64,000 bases of DNA from Saprospiraceae bacterium (lineage in GTDB: Bacteria; Bacteroidota; Bacteroidia; Chitinophagales; Saprospiraceae): contig JADKCF010000006.1 in the NCBI GenBank assembly GCA_016714765.1, forward strand, positions 62,001-126,000. Reading direction: 5' to 3'. Each line of letters opens with the position of its first letter. Position 1 is the stretch's first letter. This document shows, piece by piece, positions 41,954 to 49,424 of this stretch. The notes beneath the pieces are model-generated. The model had not been told where the DNA came from, did not search any database, and worked only from the letters and a program-made list of their open reading frames with translations. A program made the translations under genes and the position numbers.

Positions 41954-42186
41954 ATATTATCCTCTATGATGATGGTGGCGGCTTCTTCCTCCCGCATTGC
42001 CAATTGGTGTCCTTCCAGTTTAATATAAAATGCTCCGCCAAATGGCGATTTTCTGACCATAGTCACTTTGGCTTTTGGCAATAGCCCCAAATTCAGCAAC
42101 TTACAGGTGTATGTATTTTCATCCAATGTAGAAACGAGTGCTGATGCACCGGGAGCAAGGGTGGCTAATGTTCTATGGTCCTTCAA
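41950..42186 (-). CDS. feoA: FeoA, SH3-like partner of FeoB
   Basis: 78 residues if started at the TTG at 42186 (MKDHRTLATLAPGASALVS), the usual FeoA size. The core shows LLNLGLLPKAKVTMVRKSPFGGAFYIKLEGHQLAMREEEA, matching the FeoA SH3-like domain (written here across its strands, not contiguous beyond what the gene encodes). Longer starts up to 42276 would add a hydrophobic stretch and would lie over or upstream of the promoter at 42214-42221 and the palindrome at 42193-42205, so TTG is preferred. FeoA helps FeoB transport Fe2+. It overlaps feoB by 4 bp. Confidence 0.88.
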   Translation of the reverse strand: MKDHRTLATLAPGASALVSTLDENTYTCKLLNLGLLPKAKVTMVRKSPFGGAFYIKLEGHQLAMREEEAATIIIEDNI

Positions 42187-42192
42187 AAGATT

Positions 42193-42205
42193 ATTTAGAC
42201 TAAAT
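42193..42205. promoter_or_regulatory. Operator-like palindrome at the feoAB transcription start
   Basis: ATTTAG-A-CTAAAT is a perfect 6-1-6 inverted repeat located directly downstream of the -7 element and just before the feoA TTG. Position and target suggest an iron-responsive repressor site (DtxR/MntR- or Fur-type); which protein binds is not shown. Confidence 0.55.
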
Positions 42206-42213
42206 TTAAATTG

Positions 42214-42221
42214 CAAAGATA
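42214..42221 (-). promoter_or_regulatory. Promoter -7 element (TATCTTTG) of feoAB
   Basis: The minus strand reads TATCTTTG, matching TAnnTTTG. The start of transcription would fall at about 42207, inside or at the edge of the palindrome. Confidence 0.55.
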
Positions 42222-42517
42222 TAAAAATTGTACTCTTTAAAAAAATTTGGCTTAAAAAATAAGTTATGATTTTCATCACCTATTGGCTTTAATTATATGC
42301 TATCCTTATTGTAGTTCATGTATTAAAGGCGTTTAAGATAAGACCACCTCGGCTGGGCCTTTGGTTGAAAAAATACAAAAGTAAATCATCAAAACCAATT
42401 GTTTGTTGATATCCTGTGTTTCGCTTAAACATTAAATGATCATTTTGAGACACTAAGATATGTAATTAAATTTAATATAACAAATTATTTAAAACCTTTT
42501 TAGAGTGGACTCATTGC

Positions 42518-42696
42518 CAAAAAAAGTAACCAAAAAACGCTATTTCAAAAAAAGGCGATTGCGAAGCACCGTTCATTCTCGAGTCAAAATGCTTTTTCTA
42601 TCGCATTGATTATGAATTATTTATTTAATGTAATTGTAGAATGGCGATAGACGCATTTTTGACTCTTCATTCTTTATCGCTTGTTTTTTGAACGCT
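42518..42696. repeat. Large imperfect inverted repeat in a 600-bp gene-free stretch
   Basis: The stretch 42280-42880 has no convincing gene. Inside it, GAGTCAAAATGC with CTATCGCATT (42581-42606) pairs with AATGGCGATAGACGC and ATTTTTGACTC (42640-42665). Weaker pairing extends outward to AACGCTATTTCAAAAAAA on the left and TTTTTTGAACGCT on the right. The left edge carries AAAAGTAACCAAAAAACGC, a motif of a kind I associate with dispersed intergenic repeats in Bacteroidota (recollection, not checked). Could be a non-autonomous mobile element or an RNA. Confidence 0.5.
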
Positions 42697-42881
42697 ACCC
42701 CAGACCAATTGCTGTCATTAACTGAAAGATTTTGACTTTTTCAGCTGACCCTATATAATTCACACAAATAAATCAAATCAAATCGACATAAAAAACAAAC
42801 ACATGAAAATGTAGTTGAAGCGTTATCAAAACTTTAACAGTTCAGATATCATCTCTTTAAAACATTTCGATATTATCGACT

Positions 42882-42889
42882 TACATTTG
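42882..42889 (+). promoter_or_regulatory. TACATTTG element upstream of a doubtful small gene
   Basis: TACATTTG matches TAnnTTTG. It ends only 4 bp before the GTG at 42894, so either the transcript is leaderless or the true start of the gene is further downstream. Confidence 0.35.
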
Positions 42890-42893
42890 CATT

Positions 42894-43256
42894 GTGAATC
42901 TTATCCTTAAATACAACGTCTCACTTTTTTTAGCTGGCATTATTTATACAGCTTCTCTGTTTATATTACCACCAGTTAATCATGTTTCAGTAGACGGAAA
43001 GTCTGTAGTTACTTTTTCAAAAACAGAAACAGCTAAGATTTCCGGGTTTACAAAAAATGAACTCACAACTACTTACAACGGTCAAACGATAGATGTTAAA
43101 AATAATGCGTTTACAAAAAATTTCTTCACGGTAAGACATATTGAGATTGTAAATTTAGTAGTTTTAATTACTAATCGTGAAACTACATTGTTAAATAGCG
43201 CGCTTTCGCAACTCAGTAAAAAAATACTCATCTTTCCTTTCCATACTTATTGGTAA
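42894..43256 (+). CDS. Doubtful small hypothetical protein
   Basis: Up to 120 residues from a GTG. The N-terminus has one hydrophobic segment (VSLFLAGIIYTASLFILPP) and the rest is Thr/Asn-rich (TTYNGQTIDVKNNAFTKN), ending in a short hydrophobic tail. No family recognised. The promoter element almost touches the start, and the surroundings are repeat-rich with gene debris, so this may be a fragment. Confidence 0.3.
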   Translation: MNLILKYNVSLFLAGIIYTASLFILPPVNHVSVDGKSVVTFSKTETAKISGFTKNELTTTYNGQTIDVKNNAFTKNFFTVRHIEIVNLVVLITNRETTLLNSALSQLSKKILIFPFHTYW

Positions 43257-43387
43257 AATAATATTTTTTTTCTCCCATTATTTATATCTGGTTGATGCCT
43301 AGGTATATTTTTATTTGGTCCTAAAGAAATTTAATTATTTAACCTTAGTCTTTTAAATACAAAAAGGCTATTCTAATTTTATAAATC

Positions 43388-43852
43388 ATGTCAAACATTA
43401 TATTAAATGTTATTATCATAGCAGTAATTTTTTTGCCAATGGCTTATTTTATGTTAAGCGGAAACAAAGAGAAATCGTCAACTAAGTTTTTACAAGACAA
43501 ATTAAAATTGTTTCATGTTATACCTGATACCATTGGTTGTTTTCAAAGCGGCGGGATCGCACTTGACAAGGGTAAATCTGAGCTGTATTTTTATCAATAT
43601 GAAGGAGAAGTCTTTACTAAAATAGCTTGTAGTGAGATAGATAAGGCAGATGTGGAGAAACTTTATCAAAATGAAATTGCTCATGGTCATGACATAAATA
43701 TGTTAAAGTCTGTTTCCATTATTATTAAATTGAAAGACAAGTCGGAAGTAAAATTACCTGTTTATAATGCTTCAAAATATCCAAATGTAGGTTTGGATTT
43801 ATTGGAATCTGTACGATGGTCACAATTAATTAATAAGGTTGTAAGTAAATAA
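43388..43852 (+). CDS. Hypothetical membrane-anchored protein
   Basis: 154 residues. One N-terminal transmembrane helix (IILNVIIIAVIFLPMAYFML) is followed by a basic stretch and a soluble domain with a beta-rich, PH-like pattern (GKSELYFYQYEGEVFTKIAC; SVSIIIKLKDKSEVKLPVYN). No family recognised. It ends 10 bp before a MITE-like element. ATG start and clean coding pattern support a real gene. Confidence 0.55.
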   Translation: MSNIILNVIIIAVIFLPMAYFMLSGNKEKSSTKFLQDKLKLFHVIPDTIGCFQSGGIALDKGKSELYFYQYEGEVFTKIACSEIDKADVEKLYQNEIAHGHDINMLKSVSIIIKLKDKSEVKLPVYNASKYPNVGLDLLESVRWSQLINKVVSK

Positions 43853-43861
43853 CATTTTTTA

Positions 43862-44012
43862 GGGGCTGTCTAAGAAGTTGGATTCCAAATTACTCTCAAA
43901 TTTAATTTTGCATTTTCCCCATCCATTTTAAAGGAAGGGATATGCAAAAATATTTAAAAATGAAATTTTAATGTTCTAACATAATTTGATCTTCAACTTA
44001 ATAGACAGCCTC
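43862..44012. mobile_element. MITE-like element of about 150 bp with terminal inverted repeats
   Basis: The left end GGGGCTGTCTAAGAAGTTG (from 43862) is repeated inverted at the right end, where the minus strand from 44012 reads GAGGCTGTCTATTAAGTTG. Pairing continues imperfectly to AAATTA over about 30 bp at each end. The interior (about 90 bp) codes for nothing and is itself partly self-complementary. No transposase is in the window. The GGCTGTCT-type end recalls known IS ends in Bacteroidota, but the family is not assigned. Confidence 0.65.
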
Positions 44013-44069
44013 ATTTTGCCCTATAATTATTTATATAGTATAACCCTATGTATTAAAGGTGGGTGCTAA

Positions 44070-44180
44070 AATGTTTTTCACGAGAATAATTGGTTAGGTA
44101 CTATATCCATCATTGTTTTCGGTTATGCTCTTGGTAATTTTACAATTAGCCTTTTCAAATATAAAAATAAAAAAAATTAA
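44070..44180 (+). pseudogene. Possible C-terminal remnant of a membrane protein gene
   Basis: A short open stretch reads NWLGTISIIVFGYALGN then FTISLFKYKNKKN and stops at 44180. It looks like the last transmembrane helix and basic tail of a membrane protein, with nothing coding upstream of it: a stop lies just before and the MITE-like element ends 57 bp away. Weak evidence. Confidence 0.25.
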
Positions 44181-44233
44181 CTTTTTATTAGGGGTTTTTT
44201 AATAGGCAAGCATACTATATATAAATACCCATC

Positions 44234-44941
44234 ATGAATCCATCAGCTAAAATCATTGCATTCAGAAACATGCCCATCTTCAGGTCACTCACGACTGAGC
44301 AGCTTGATTTGCTTGCAAATAGTGCCATCTATGAGAAAGTAGCCAAAAACGCTGTGATATATGATACAGGAAGTGTTATGGATTATGTATACGTCATCGA
44401 AAAAGGTAGTGTAAAACTAGGTATTGTAGCTGCCTGTGGCAAAACTCTGACAAAAGACATAGTTTATGAAAATGAACTTTTTTGCGAAAATATTTTTTCG
44501 TCAGGCCTCATCACCAAAGAGTTTGCTGAAACAATGACGGAAACAAAAGTATATAAAATCCCCATCAGCATTTTCAAATCACTGATCATTGCAAACAATG
44601 TTTTCGCAAATGATATCATGACGATTATAGTAATCAAATTGCAAAATCTGGAAGAGCGACTACAAAACTTTGTTTTTCGAAAAGCAAAAGAGAGAATTGT
44701 AAACTTCATATACAGATCGGGTCTCAGAAAAGGCATTAAAATAGGTCTCAATGAGCGGCTCATAGACCAGGGTATGTCTCATAAAGAAATTGCTTATCTT
44801 ACAGATACCAGCAGACAAACGGTAGCCCGAATCATGAATGAGTTGAAAAAAGAAAATTATATTCACTACGGCTCCAATAAAAGCAGTAAAATTTTGATCC
44901 GCGATATGCAGGTCATGCAGGAATACAGTTGGGTTGGGTGA
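44234..44941 (+). CDS. Crp/Fnr family transcriptional regulator
   Basis: 235 residues. The N-terminal cyclic-nucleotide-binding-like beta-roll (FRNMPIFRSLTTEQLDLLA; DYVYVIEKGSVKLGI) is followed by a long dimer helix and a C-terminal winged helix with the recognition segment SHKEIAYLTDTSRQTVARIM. Cysteines in the sensor part (AACGK; LFCEN) do not form the four-Cys Fnr cluster motif, so oxygen sensing through an Fe-S cluster is not evident. It ends at a strong terminator and is followed by a small membrane protein with its own promoter. Target genes unknown. Confidence 0.92.
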   Translation: MNPSAKIIAFRNMPIFRSLTTEQLDLLANSAIYEKVAKNAVIYDTGSVMDYVYVIEKGSVKLGIVAACGKTLTKDIVYENELFCENIFSSGLITKEFAETMTETKVYKIPISIFKSLIIANNVFANDIMTIIVIKLQNLEERLQNFVFRKAKERIVNFIYRSGLRKGIKIGLNERLIDQGMSHKEIAYLTDTSRQTVARIMNELKKENYIHYGSNKSSKILIRDMQVMQEYSWVG

Positions 44942-44988
44942 TTAAAAATTCGATTAGTTAAGGTTAGTTTTTTTCTATGAAAAACTGG

Positions 44989-45016
44989 AAGACCCTCCCA
45001 AGGGTCTTTTTTTTTT
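44989..45016 (+). terminator. Intrinsic terminator after the Crp/Fnr gene
   Basis: AAGACCC-TCCCAA-GGGTCTT stem-loop followed by a run of about ten T. Confidence 0.85.
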
Positions 45017-45046
45017 GATAAAAGTACACTATGTAACAAAAGTGTC

Positions 45047-45076
45047 TTTGAAATCATATCCCGAATATATCTTTGC
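45047..45076 (+). promoter_or_regulatory. Promoter (TTTG-N18-TATCTTTG) of the 83-residue membrane protein gene
   Basis: A -33 TTTG (45047-45050) and -7 TATCTTTG (45069-45076) are 18 bp apart, a complete Bacteroidota promoter. It gives a leader of about 60 nt before the ATG at 45144. Confidence 0.65.
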
Positions 45077-45143
45077 ACTACTATTAGTTATTTATTCAGT
45101 TGTACAGAATTAACGTAATTTCACCTTTCAAAAAATCAAAGAT

Positions 45144-45395
45144 ATGATTCAGGAAAAAATATGGAACGACTGGAAAGTGGTCATAATAGGTTGTCTCACA
45201 TTAGGACTCACACCTTATTTGCCGGAACCGCATATTGTTGGCAAAATCAGATGGGTAGTAGGTGGCGCTAAAGGTATGCAGATTATGGATTGGTTTGATT
45301 TTATAATGCATGGTATTCCATGGTTATTACTTATACGTCTTGTCATTATAACTCTGACCACAAAAAAAGCTTCCTCCAACATCAATACCCAATAG
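45144..45395 (+). CDS. Small conserved membrane protein (often labelled RND-transporter-like)
   Basis: 83 residues with two hydrophobic segments (WKVVIIGCLTLGLTPYLPEP; GIPWLLLIRLVIITLTT) flanking KIRWVVGGAKGMQIMDWFD. The LGLTPYLPEPH and GGAxGMQxMDWFDFxxHGxPW pattern is one I recall from a short Bacteroidota protein family, sometimes named RND transporter without evidence. It is far too short to be an RND pump. It has its own strong promoter and lies behind a Crp/Fnr regulator. Function unknown. Confidence 0.7.
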   Translation: MIQEKIWNDWKVVIIGCLTLGLTPYLPEPHIVGKIRWVVGGAKGMQIMDWFDFIMHGIPWLLLIRLVIITLTTKKASSNINTQ

Positions 45396-45558
45396 CCTTC
45401 CTTTCCCTAATGATTACTGTAATTAAGACTACCTGAAAAATAGACTATACCAATAATTTTTAAGAAAACGACATTCGAAAAATTATTAGTACCTGTTCAT
45501 TGGGATAATAATGTTAAAAATACACTATCTTCGCCCCTTCCAAAAATAAAACAATCGT

Positions 45559-47004
45559 ATGGCAGCTTTGATACATGTCAATCATCATCAGAAAACTAAG
45601 ATATTAGCTACGATAGGACCGGCATCCAGCAGTAAGGAAGCATTGCTCGATCTGGTTAAAGCAGGGGTTAATGTATTCAGACTTAATTTTTCGCATGGGG
45701 AGCACTCCCAGCACCAACAAGTCATAGACAACATACTGGAAATCAACGAAAAATATAACGTATACGTGGGCATACTTGCCGACCTGCAAGGACCAAAACT
45801 CAGGATCGGAAAGATGGAAAACAATGCTCTTGCCATCCAGCCGGGTGACATCCTGACCTTTGTCAATGAGGAATGTCTAGGGACGAAAGAAAAGATTTAC
45901 ATGAGCTACGAGCTCTTTGCAGCTGATGTCAAAGTCGGCGAAAAAGTCCTGGTAGACGACGGGAAAATTGTACTGGAAGTACTTTCCACCAACGGTAAAA
46001 ATGAAGTCAAGTTGATAGTACTTTTTGGTCAAACACTTTCTTCCAACAAAGGGGTCAATCTGCCTGATACTATCGTCACACAACCATCTCTTACAGAAAA
46101 GGACCTCGAAGATCTCGATTACATTCTTACACAACCTGTCAACTGGATAGCACTGTCCTTTGTAAGACAAGCAAAAGATGTAAAAGATCTGCAGAAAAGA
46201 ATCAAGGCGAAAAAACATATAGCCAAGGTTGTCGCTAAAATAGAAAAGCCTGAAGCAATTACCAATATCAAGGAAATTATCAAAGTTTCAGATGCTATAA
46301 TGATAGCCCGAGGGGACCTTGGGGTTGAAGTGCCTATAGAAAAGCTCCCCGGCCTTCAAAAGATGATCATTGCAAAGTGTATACAGAAAGCAAAACCCGT
46401 GATCGTGGCTACTCAGATGATGGAAAGTATGATCACAAATCCTTCGCCAACCAGAGCTGAAGTCACTGACGTTGCTAATGCAGTACTGGATGGAACTGAT
46501 GCAGTAATGTTGAGCGGTGAAACATCTGTGGGCGAACATCCTTCATTGGTAGTAGAAGCCATGCGTAAAATCATAGGTGAAGCTGAAGCATCCTATCATG
46601 TACATGGCAAAAGACCTCAACCAGACCCTGATGCTGAGACCTTCCTGTCAGATGTATTGTGCCTCAATGCACCAAGACTTGCTGAAGAGATCAACGCCAA
46701 GGCCATATTGGGATTGACCGTCAATGGTTATACCGCATTTAAAATATCTTCATACCGTCCAAAGCCGGAAATTCATATTTTTTCTGACAAAATTCATATG
46801 TTGAGTACACTCAGTATGGTTTGGGGTGTAAAATGTTATCTATACACAAAATTTACTACTACAGACGAAACCATCGAAGATGTCAACGAGATACTAAAAG
46901 ATGAAGGCGTAGTAGAAACAGGTGATATCGTGATCAATACCGGCAGTATGCCGCTGCACAAACGATTCAGAACCAATATGCTGAAGATTACTGTGATTGA
47001 GTAA
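45559..47004 (+). CDS. pyk: Pyruvate kinase
   Basis: Converts phosphoenolpyruvate and ADP to pyruvate and ATP, the last step of glycolysis. 481 residues, intact. TKILATIGPASSSKEAL at the N-terminus, VFRLNFSHGEHSQH, the catalytic Lys in VVAKIEKPEAI, the metal site in MIARGDLGVEVP, and VMLSGETSVGEHP are all present. The C-terminal regulatory domain is complete (LSMVWGVKCYLY; GDIVINTGSMPL). No close operon partner. Secure. Confidence 0.97.
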   Translation: MAALIHVNHHQKTKILATIGPASSSKEALLDLVKAGVNVFRLNFSHGEHSQHQQVIDNILEINEKYNVYVGILADLQGPKLRIGKMENNALAIQPGDILTFVNEECLGTKEKIYMSYELFAADVKVGEKVLVDDGKIVLEVLSTNGKNEVKLIVLFGQTLSSNKGVNLPDTIVTQPSLTEKDLEDLDYILTQPVNWIALSFVRQAKDVKDLQKRIKAKKHIAKVVAKIEKPEAITNIKEIIKVSDAIMIARGDLGVEVPIEKLPGLQKMIIAKCIQKAKPVIVATQMMESMITNPSPTRAEVTDVANAVLDGTDAVMLSGETSVGEHPSLVVEAMRKIIGEAEASYHVHGKRPQPDPDAETFLSDVLCLNAPRLAEEINAKAILGLTVNGYTAFKISSYRPKPEIHIFSDKIHMLSTLSMVWGVKCYLYTKFTTTDETIEDVNEILKDEGVVETGDIVINTGSMPLHKRFRTNMLKITVIE

Positions 47005-47109
47005 AAGATAAGGAATTTTATCTTCCATACTAAAAGCAACTAGAGGGAATCTCTATTGTTTACTTCTCAAATATTAACGAAACTTTAAATATTCTATATT
47101 TATAATCTG

Positions 47110-47117
47110 TACCTTTG
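47110..47117 (+). promoter_or_regulatory. Candidate -7 element (TACCTTTG) for the TPR-DUF4292-EnvC operon
   Basis: TACCTTTG matches TAnnTTTG, 31 bp before the GTG start at 47149. Confidence 0.5.
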
Positions 47118-47148
47118 AACTATAATTGATCGTTATTAGTTTAGTGTT

Positions 47149-48675
47149 GTGTCATTTAAAGAATATATAAAGTTGAGATATAAAGTTCTATTGTTCATAC
47201 TTTTCACTGTGCATTCAGTAATTTCCATCGCTCAGATAGAAGATGTCCGCAAAACTGAATCAGATATCAAAGTGGAAGACAGGTTTGTAGCTGCCAAACT
47301 TTTAGTGGCATCCGGCAAAAAAAACGAAGCTATTCGCTTACTGGATACCCTTAGGAGAGAGTCTGAGCCTAGTGCTGCTATATTTTTTGAACTTGCCAAG
47401 TTGCATTATGAAAATAAAGACCTCAATCAAACAGAATCCAACCTTCGGTCAGCTTTAAAACTCGAACCAGATAATGTTTGGATACGCCGGTTTGAATACA
47501 ACTTCTCTAAAGACATGGGCAGAATGGAAGAAGCAGGCAAAACACTACTTTATTTGTCAAAACTCCAACCTAAAAATCCTGAATATTATGATCAGTTGGT
47601 AGCTTTACAAATACAACAAAAACAATTGGATTCTGCTCTCCTGACACTTACTGAAAAAGAAAAAAATATAGGATACAGCTCTCATAATGTACTTAAAAGA
47701 GCAGAAATCCTGGACAATGCAGGCAAGCTAACGGAAGCTATTGACGCCATCAACACATTGGTGGCAAAATATCCTGGCGAAAAGAAATACCTCCATCTCA
47801 TCACAGGTATGCTCCACTCCAATGACAAAATAGCTGAAACCGAACCTTATCTTAAAAAAATACTGGAATTGGACCCCAATGACAATGATGCGAAATTGGG
47901 ATTAATCCTCCTCTCCAAAAACAAAGGTACCCGTGAGGATTATCTCGTCACCTTGTTTCCCCTTATCAGCAATCCGGATGCTCCCATCGACATGAAGATA
48001 AAAGAATTGATGCCTCATGTCATTAAACACGCTTCTACAGGAGATACATTGCTCGGACAGCAGCTCATCGATCTCTGCGACAAACTTGTGATTGCCCATC
48101 CCAACGATGCCAAATCTCATGCTGTCTATGGAGACGTCTTAAAAAATAACGGAGAAATGACAGCAGCTGTTAGACAATATGAAAAAACCTTGTCACTAAA
48201 CAATAAAAATTTTTTGGTGTGGGAACAACTCATGTACTGCATCGAAGAGCTGGGAAATGTCGACCTGCTGCTCAAGACTGCCCGAGAAGCGATAGATTAC
48301 TTTCCTAATCAGGCGATTTCATATTACTTTGCTGGAAAAGCATATATCTCTAAAAAAGAAGAAAAAAGTGCTTTGTCCATGCTTGAGGAAGCATCTATGA
48401 TTGCTGCGGGCAATCCTAATATCGAAAGCAGGGTACTCACATCCAAAGCCGAGATTCTATTTCATAAAAAAGAATATAAAAAAGCAATGTCGCTCGTAGA
48501 CGAAGCATGGACAGTCAGCAACCAGAAAAATGCCTCTGCTTGCGAACTGAAGGGTGACATCTTTAAAGCATCAGGTGATGCAAAAAATGCTGTCATACAT
48601 TGGCAAAAGGCGATAGAACTAGGCGGACAAGTCAACAGGCTGGAACAGAAAATAGCAGAAGAAAAAAATAACTGA
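47149..48675 (+). CDS. Exported TPR-repeat protein, first gene of an envelope operon
   Basis: 508 residues from a GTG start. A signal peptide ends near ISIAQ (residue 30), then tandem tetratricopeptide repeats run almost to the C-terminus (ATKLEPDN-type helices such as LKLEPDNVWIRRFEYN; KILELDPNDNDAKLG; KTLSLNNKNFLVWEQL). It overlaps the DUF4292 gene by 1 bp and shares a promoter with it and the EnvC-like gene; this trio recurs in Bacteroidota. The TPR array probably serves as a periplasmic or outer-membrane scaffold. Its partner is not known. Confidence 0.82.
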   Translation: MSFKEYIKLRYKVLLFILFTVHSVISIAQIEDVRKTESDIKVEDRFVAAKLLVASGKKNEAIRLLDTLRRESEPSAAIFFELAKLHYENKDLNQTESNLRSALKLEPDNVWIRRFEYNFSKDMGRMEEAGKTLLYLSKLQPKNPEYYDQLVALQIQQKQLDSALLTLTEKEKNIGYSSHNVLKRAEILDNAGKLTEAIDAINTLVAKYPGEKKYLHLITGMLHSNDKIAETEPYLKKILELDPNDNDAKLGLILLSKNKGTREDYLVTLFPLISNPDAPIDMKIKELMPHVIKHASTGDTLLGQQLIDLCDKLVIAHPNDAKSHAVYGDVLKNNGEMTAAVRQYEKTLSLNNKNFLVWEQLMYCIEELGNVDLLLKTAREAIDYFPNQAISYYFAGKAYISKKEEKSALSMLEEASMIAAGNPNIESRVLTSKAEILFHKKEYKKAMSLVDEAWTVSNQKNASACELKGDIFKASGDAKNAVIHWQKAIELGGQVNRLEQKIAEEKNN

Positions 48676-49424
48676 TGAGATTATTGCCCATTTTAATAGT
48701 GTTTTGTCTATTTCATTCATGCGCCACTAGCAAAAAAGTGAAGCCTCTTCCGGATAGAAGTCATGCAGATGTTATACAGTCTCTTTTGAAAAGAAACATC
48801 GACTTTCAATGGTTTTACGGAAAAATGAGTACCTCGCTAGAATCTCCGGAGGAAAATGTATCAGGCTCTATGGTAGTAAGAATGAAAAAAGATAGTGTAC
48901 TGTGGGTTGCCATAAAAAAATTTGGTATTGAAGCTGCCCGTCTACTGGTCGATAAAGATAAGTACACGATTATATACAGACTCGAATCGGCCTACCAATC
49001 AGGAAGTATTTCCAAAATCAATGATCTCATAGCTGTGACGGCTGATTTTGAAGATTTACAGCAACTTATGTTCGGTAATGTCATCTTACCGGAAGACAGT
49101 CAGACGACATTCAGTAAAGATTCTATCTACTACGTCGTTCAGACCAAAGTAGATGGCATCATTCTGGATTACTATGTCAATGGGTACACCTTAGAGCTGG
49201 AAAAAATGCAGATGACGGACAAAATGAACAGGGTCGCCCATGCGGAATACGGAGATTACCGGGAGCTTGCAGGCTTTGGCAAAGTTTCCTATGATCGTAC
49301 ATTCAGTTTCCCCTACAATGATGTTGGGACGGCTACCATCAATATGAAATTTTCAGAAATTGAGATCAATGTACCCAAAGAGATAAAATTTTCTATACCG
49401 GAACATTATGAAAAAATCAATTAA
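48675..49424 (+). CDS. DUF4292 lipoprotein
   Basis: 249 residues. The signal peptide ends in the lipobox LFHSC (Cys near residue 16). The body has the DUF4292 pattern: FQWFYGKMSTSLESPEENV, GSMVVRMKKDSVLWVAIKKFGIEAARLLV and the later SFPYNDVGTATINMKFS, with a beta-rich, LolA/LolB-like fold suspected for the family. It starts on the last base of the TPR gene and overlaps the EnvC-like gene by 17 bp. Likely outer-membrane attached; possible role in lipoprotein or envelope handling is inference. Confidence 0.85.
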   Translation: MRLLPILIVFCLFHSCATSKKVKPLPDRSHADVIQSLLKRNIDFQWFYGKMSTSLESPEENVSGSMVVRMKKDSVLWVAIKKFGIEAARLLVDKDKYTIIYRLESAYQSGSISKINDLIAVTADFEDLQQLMFGNVILPEDSQTTFSKDSIYYVVQTKVDGIILDYYVNGYTLELEKMQMTDKMNRVAHAEYGDYRELAGFGKVSYDRTFSFPYNDVGTATINMKFSEIEINVPKEIKFSIPEHYEKIN

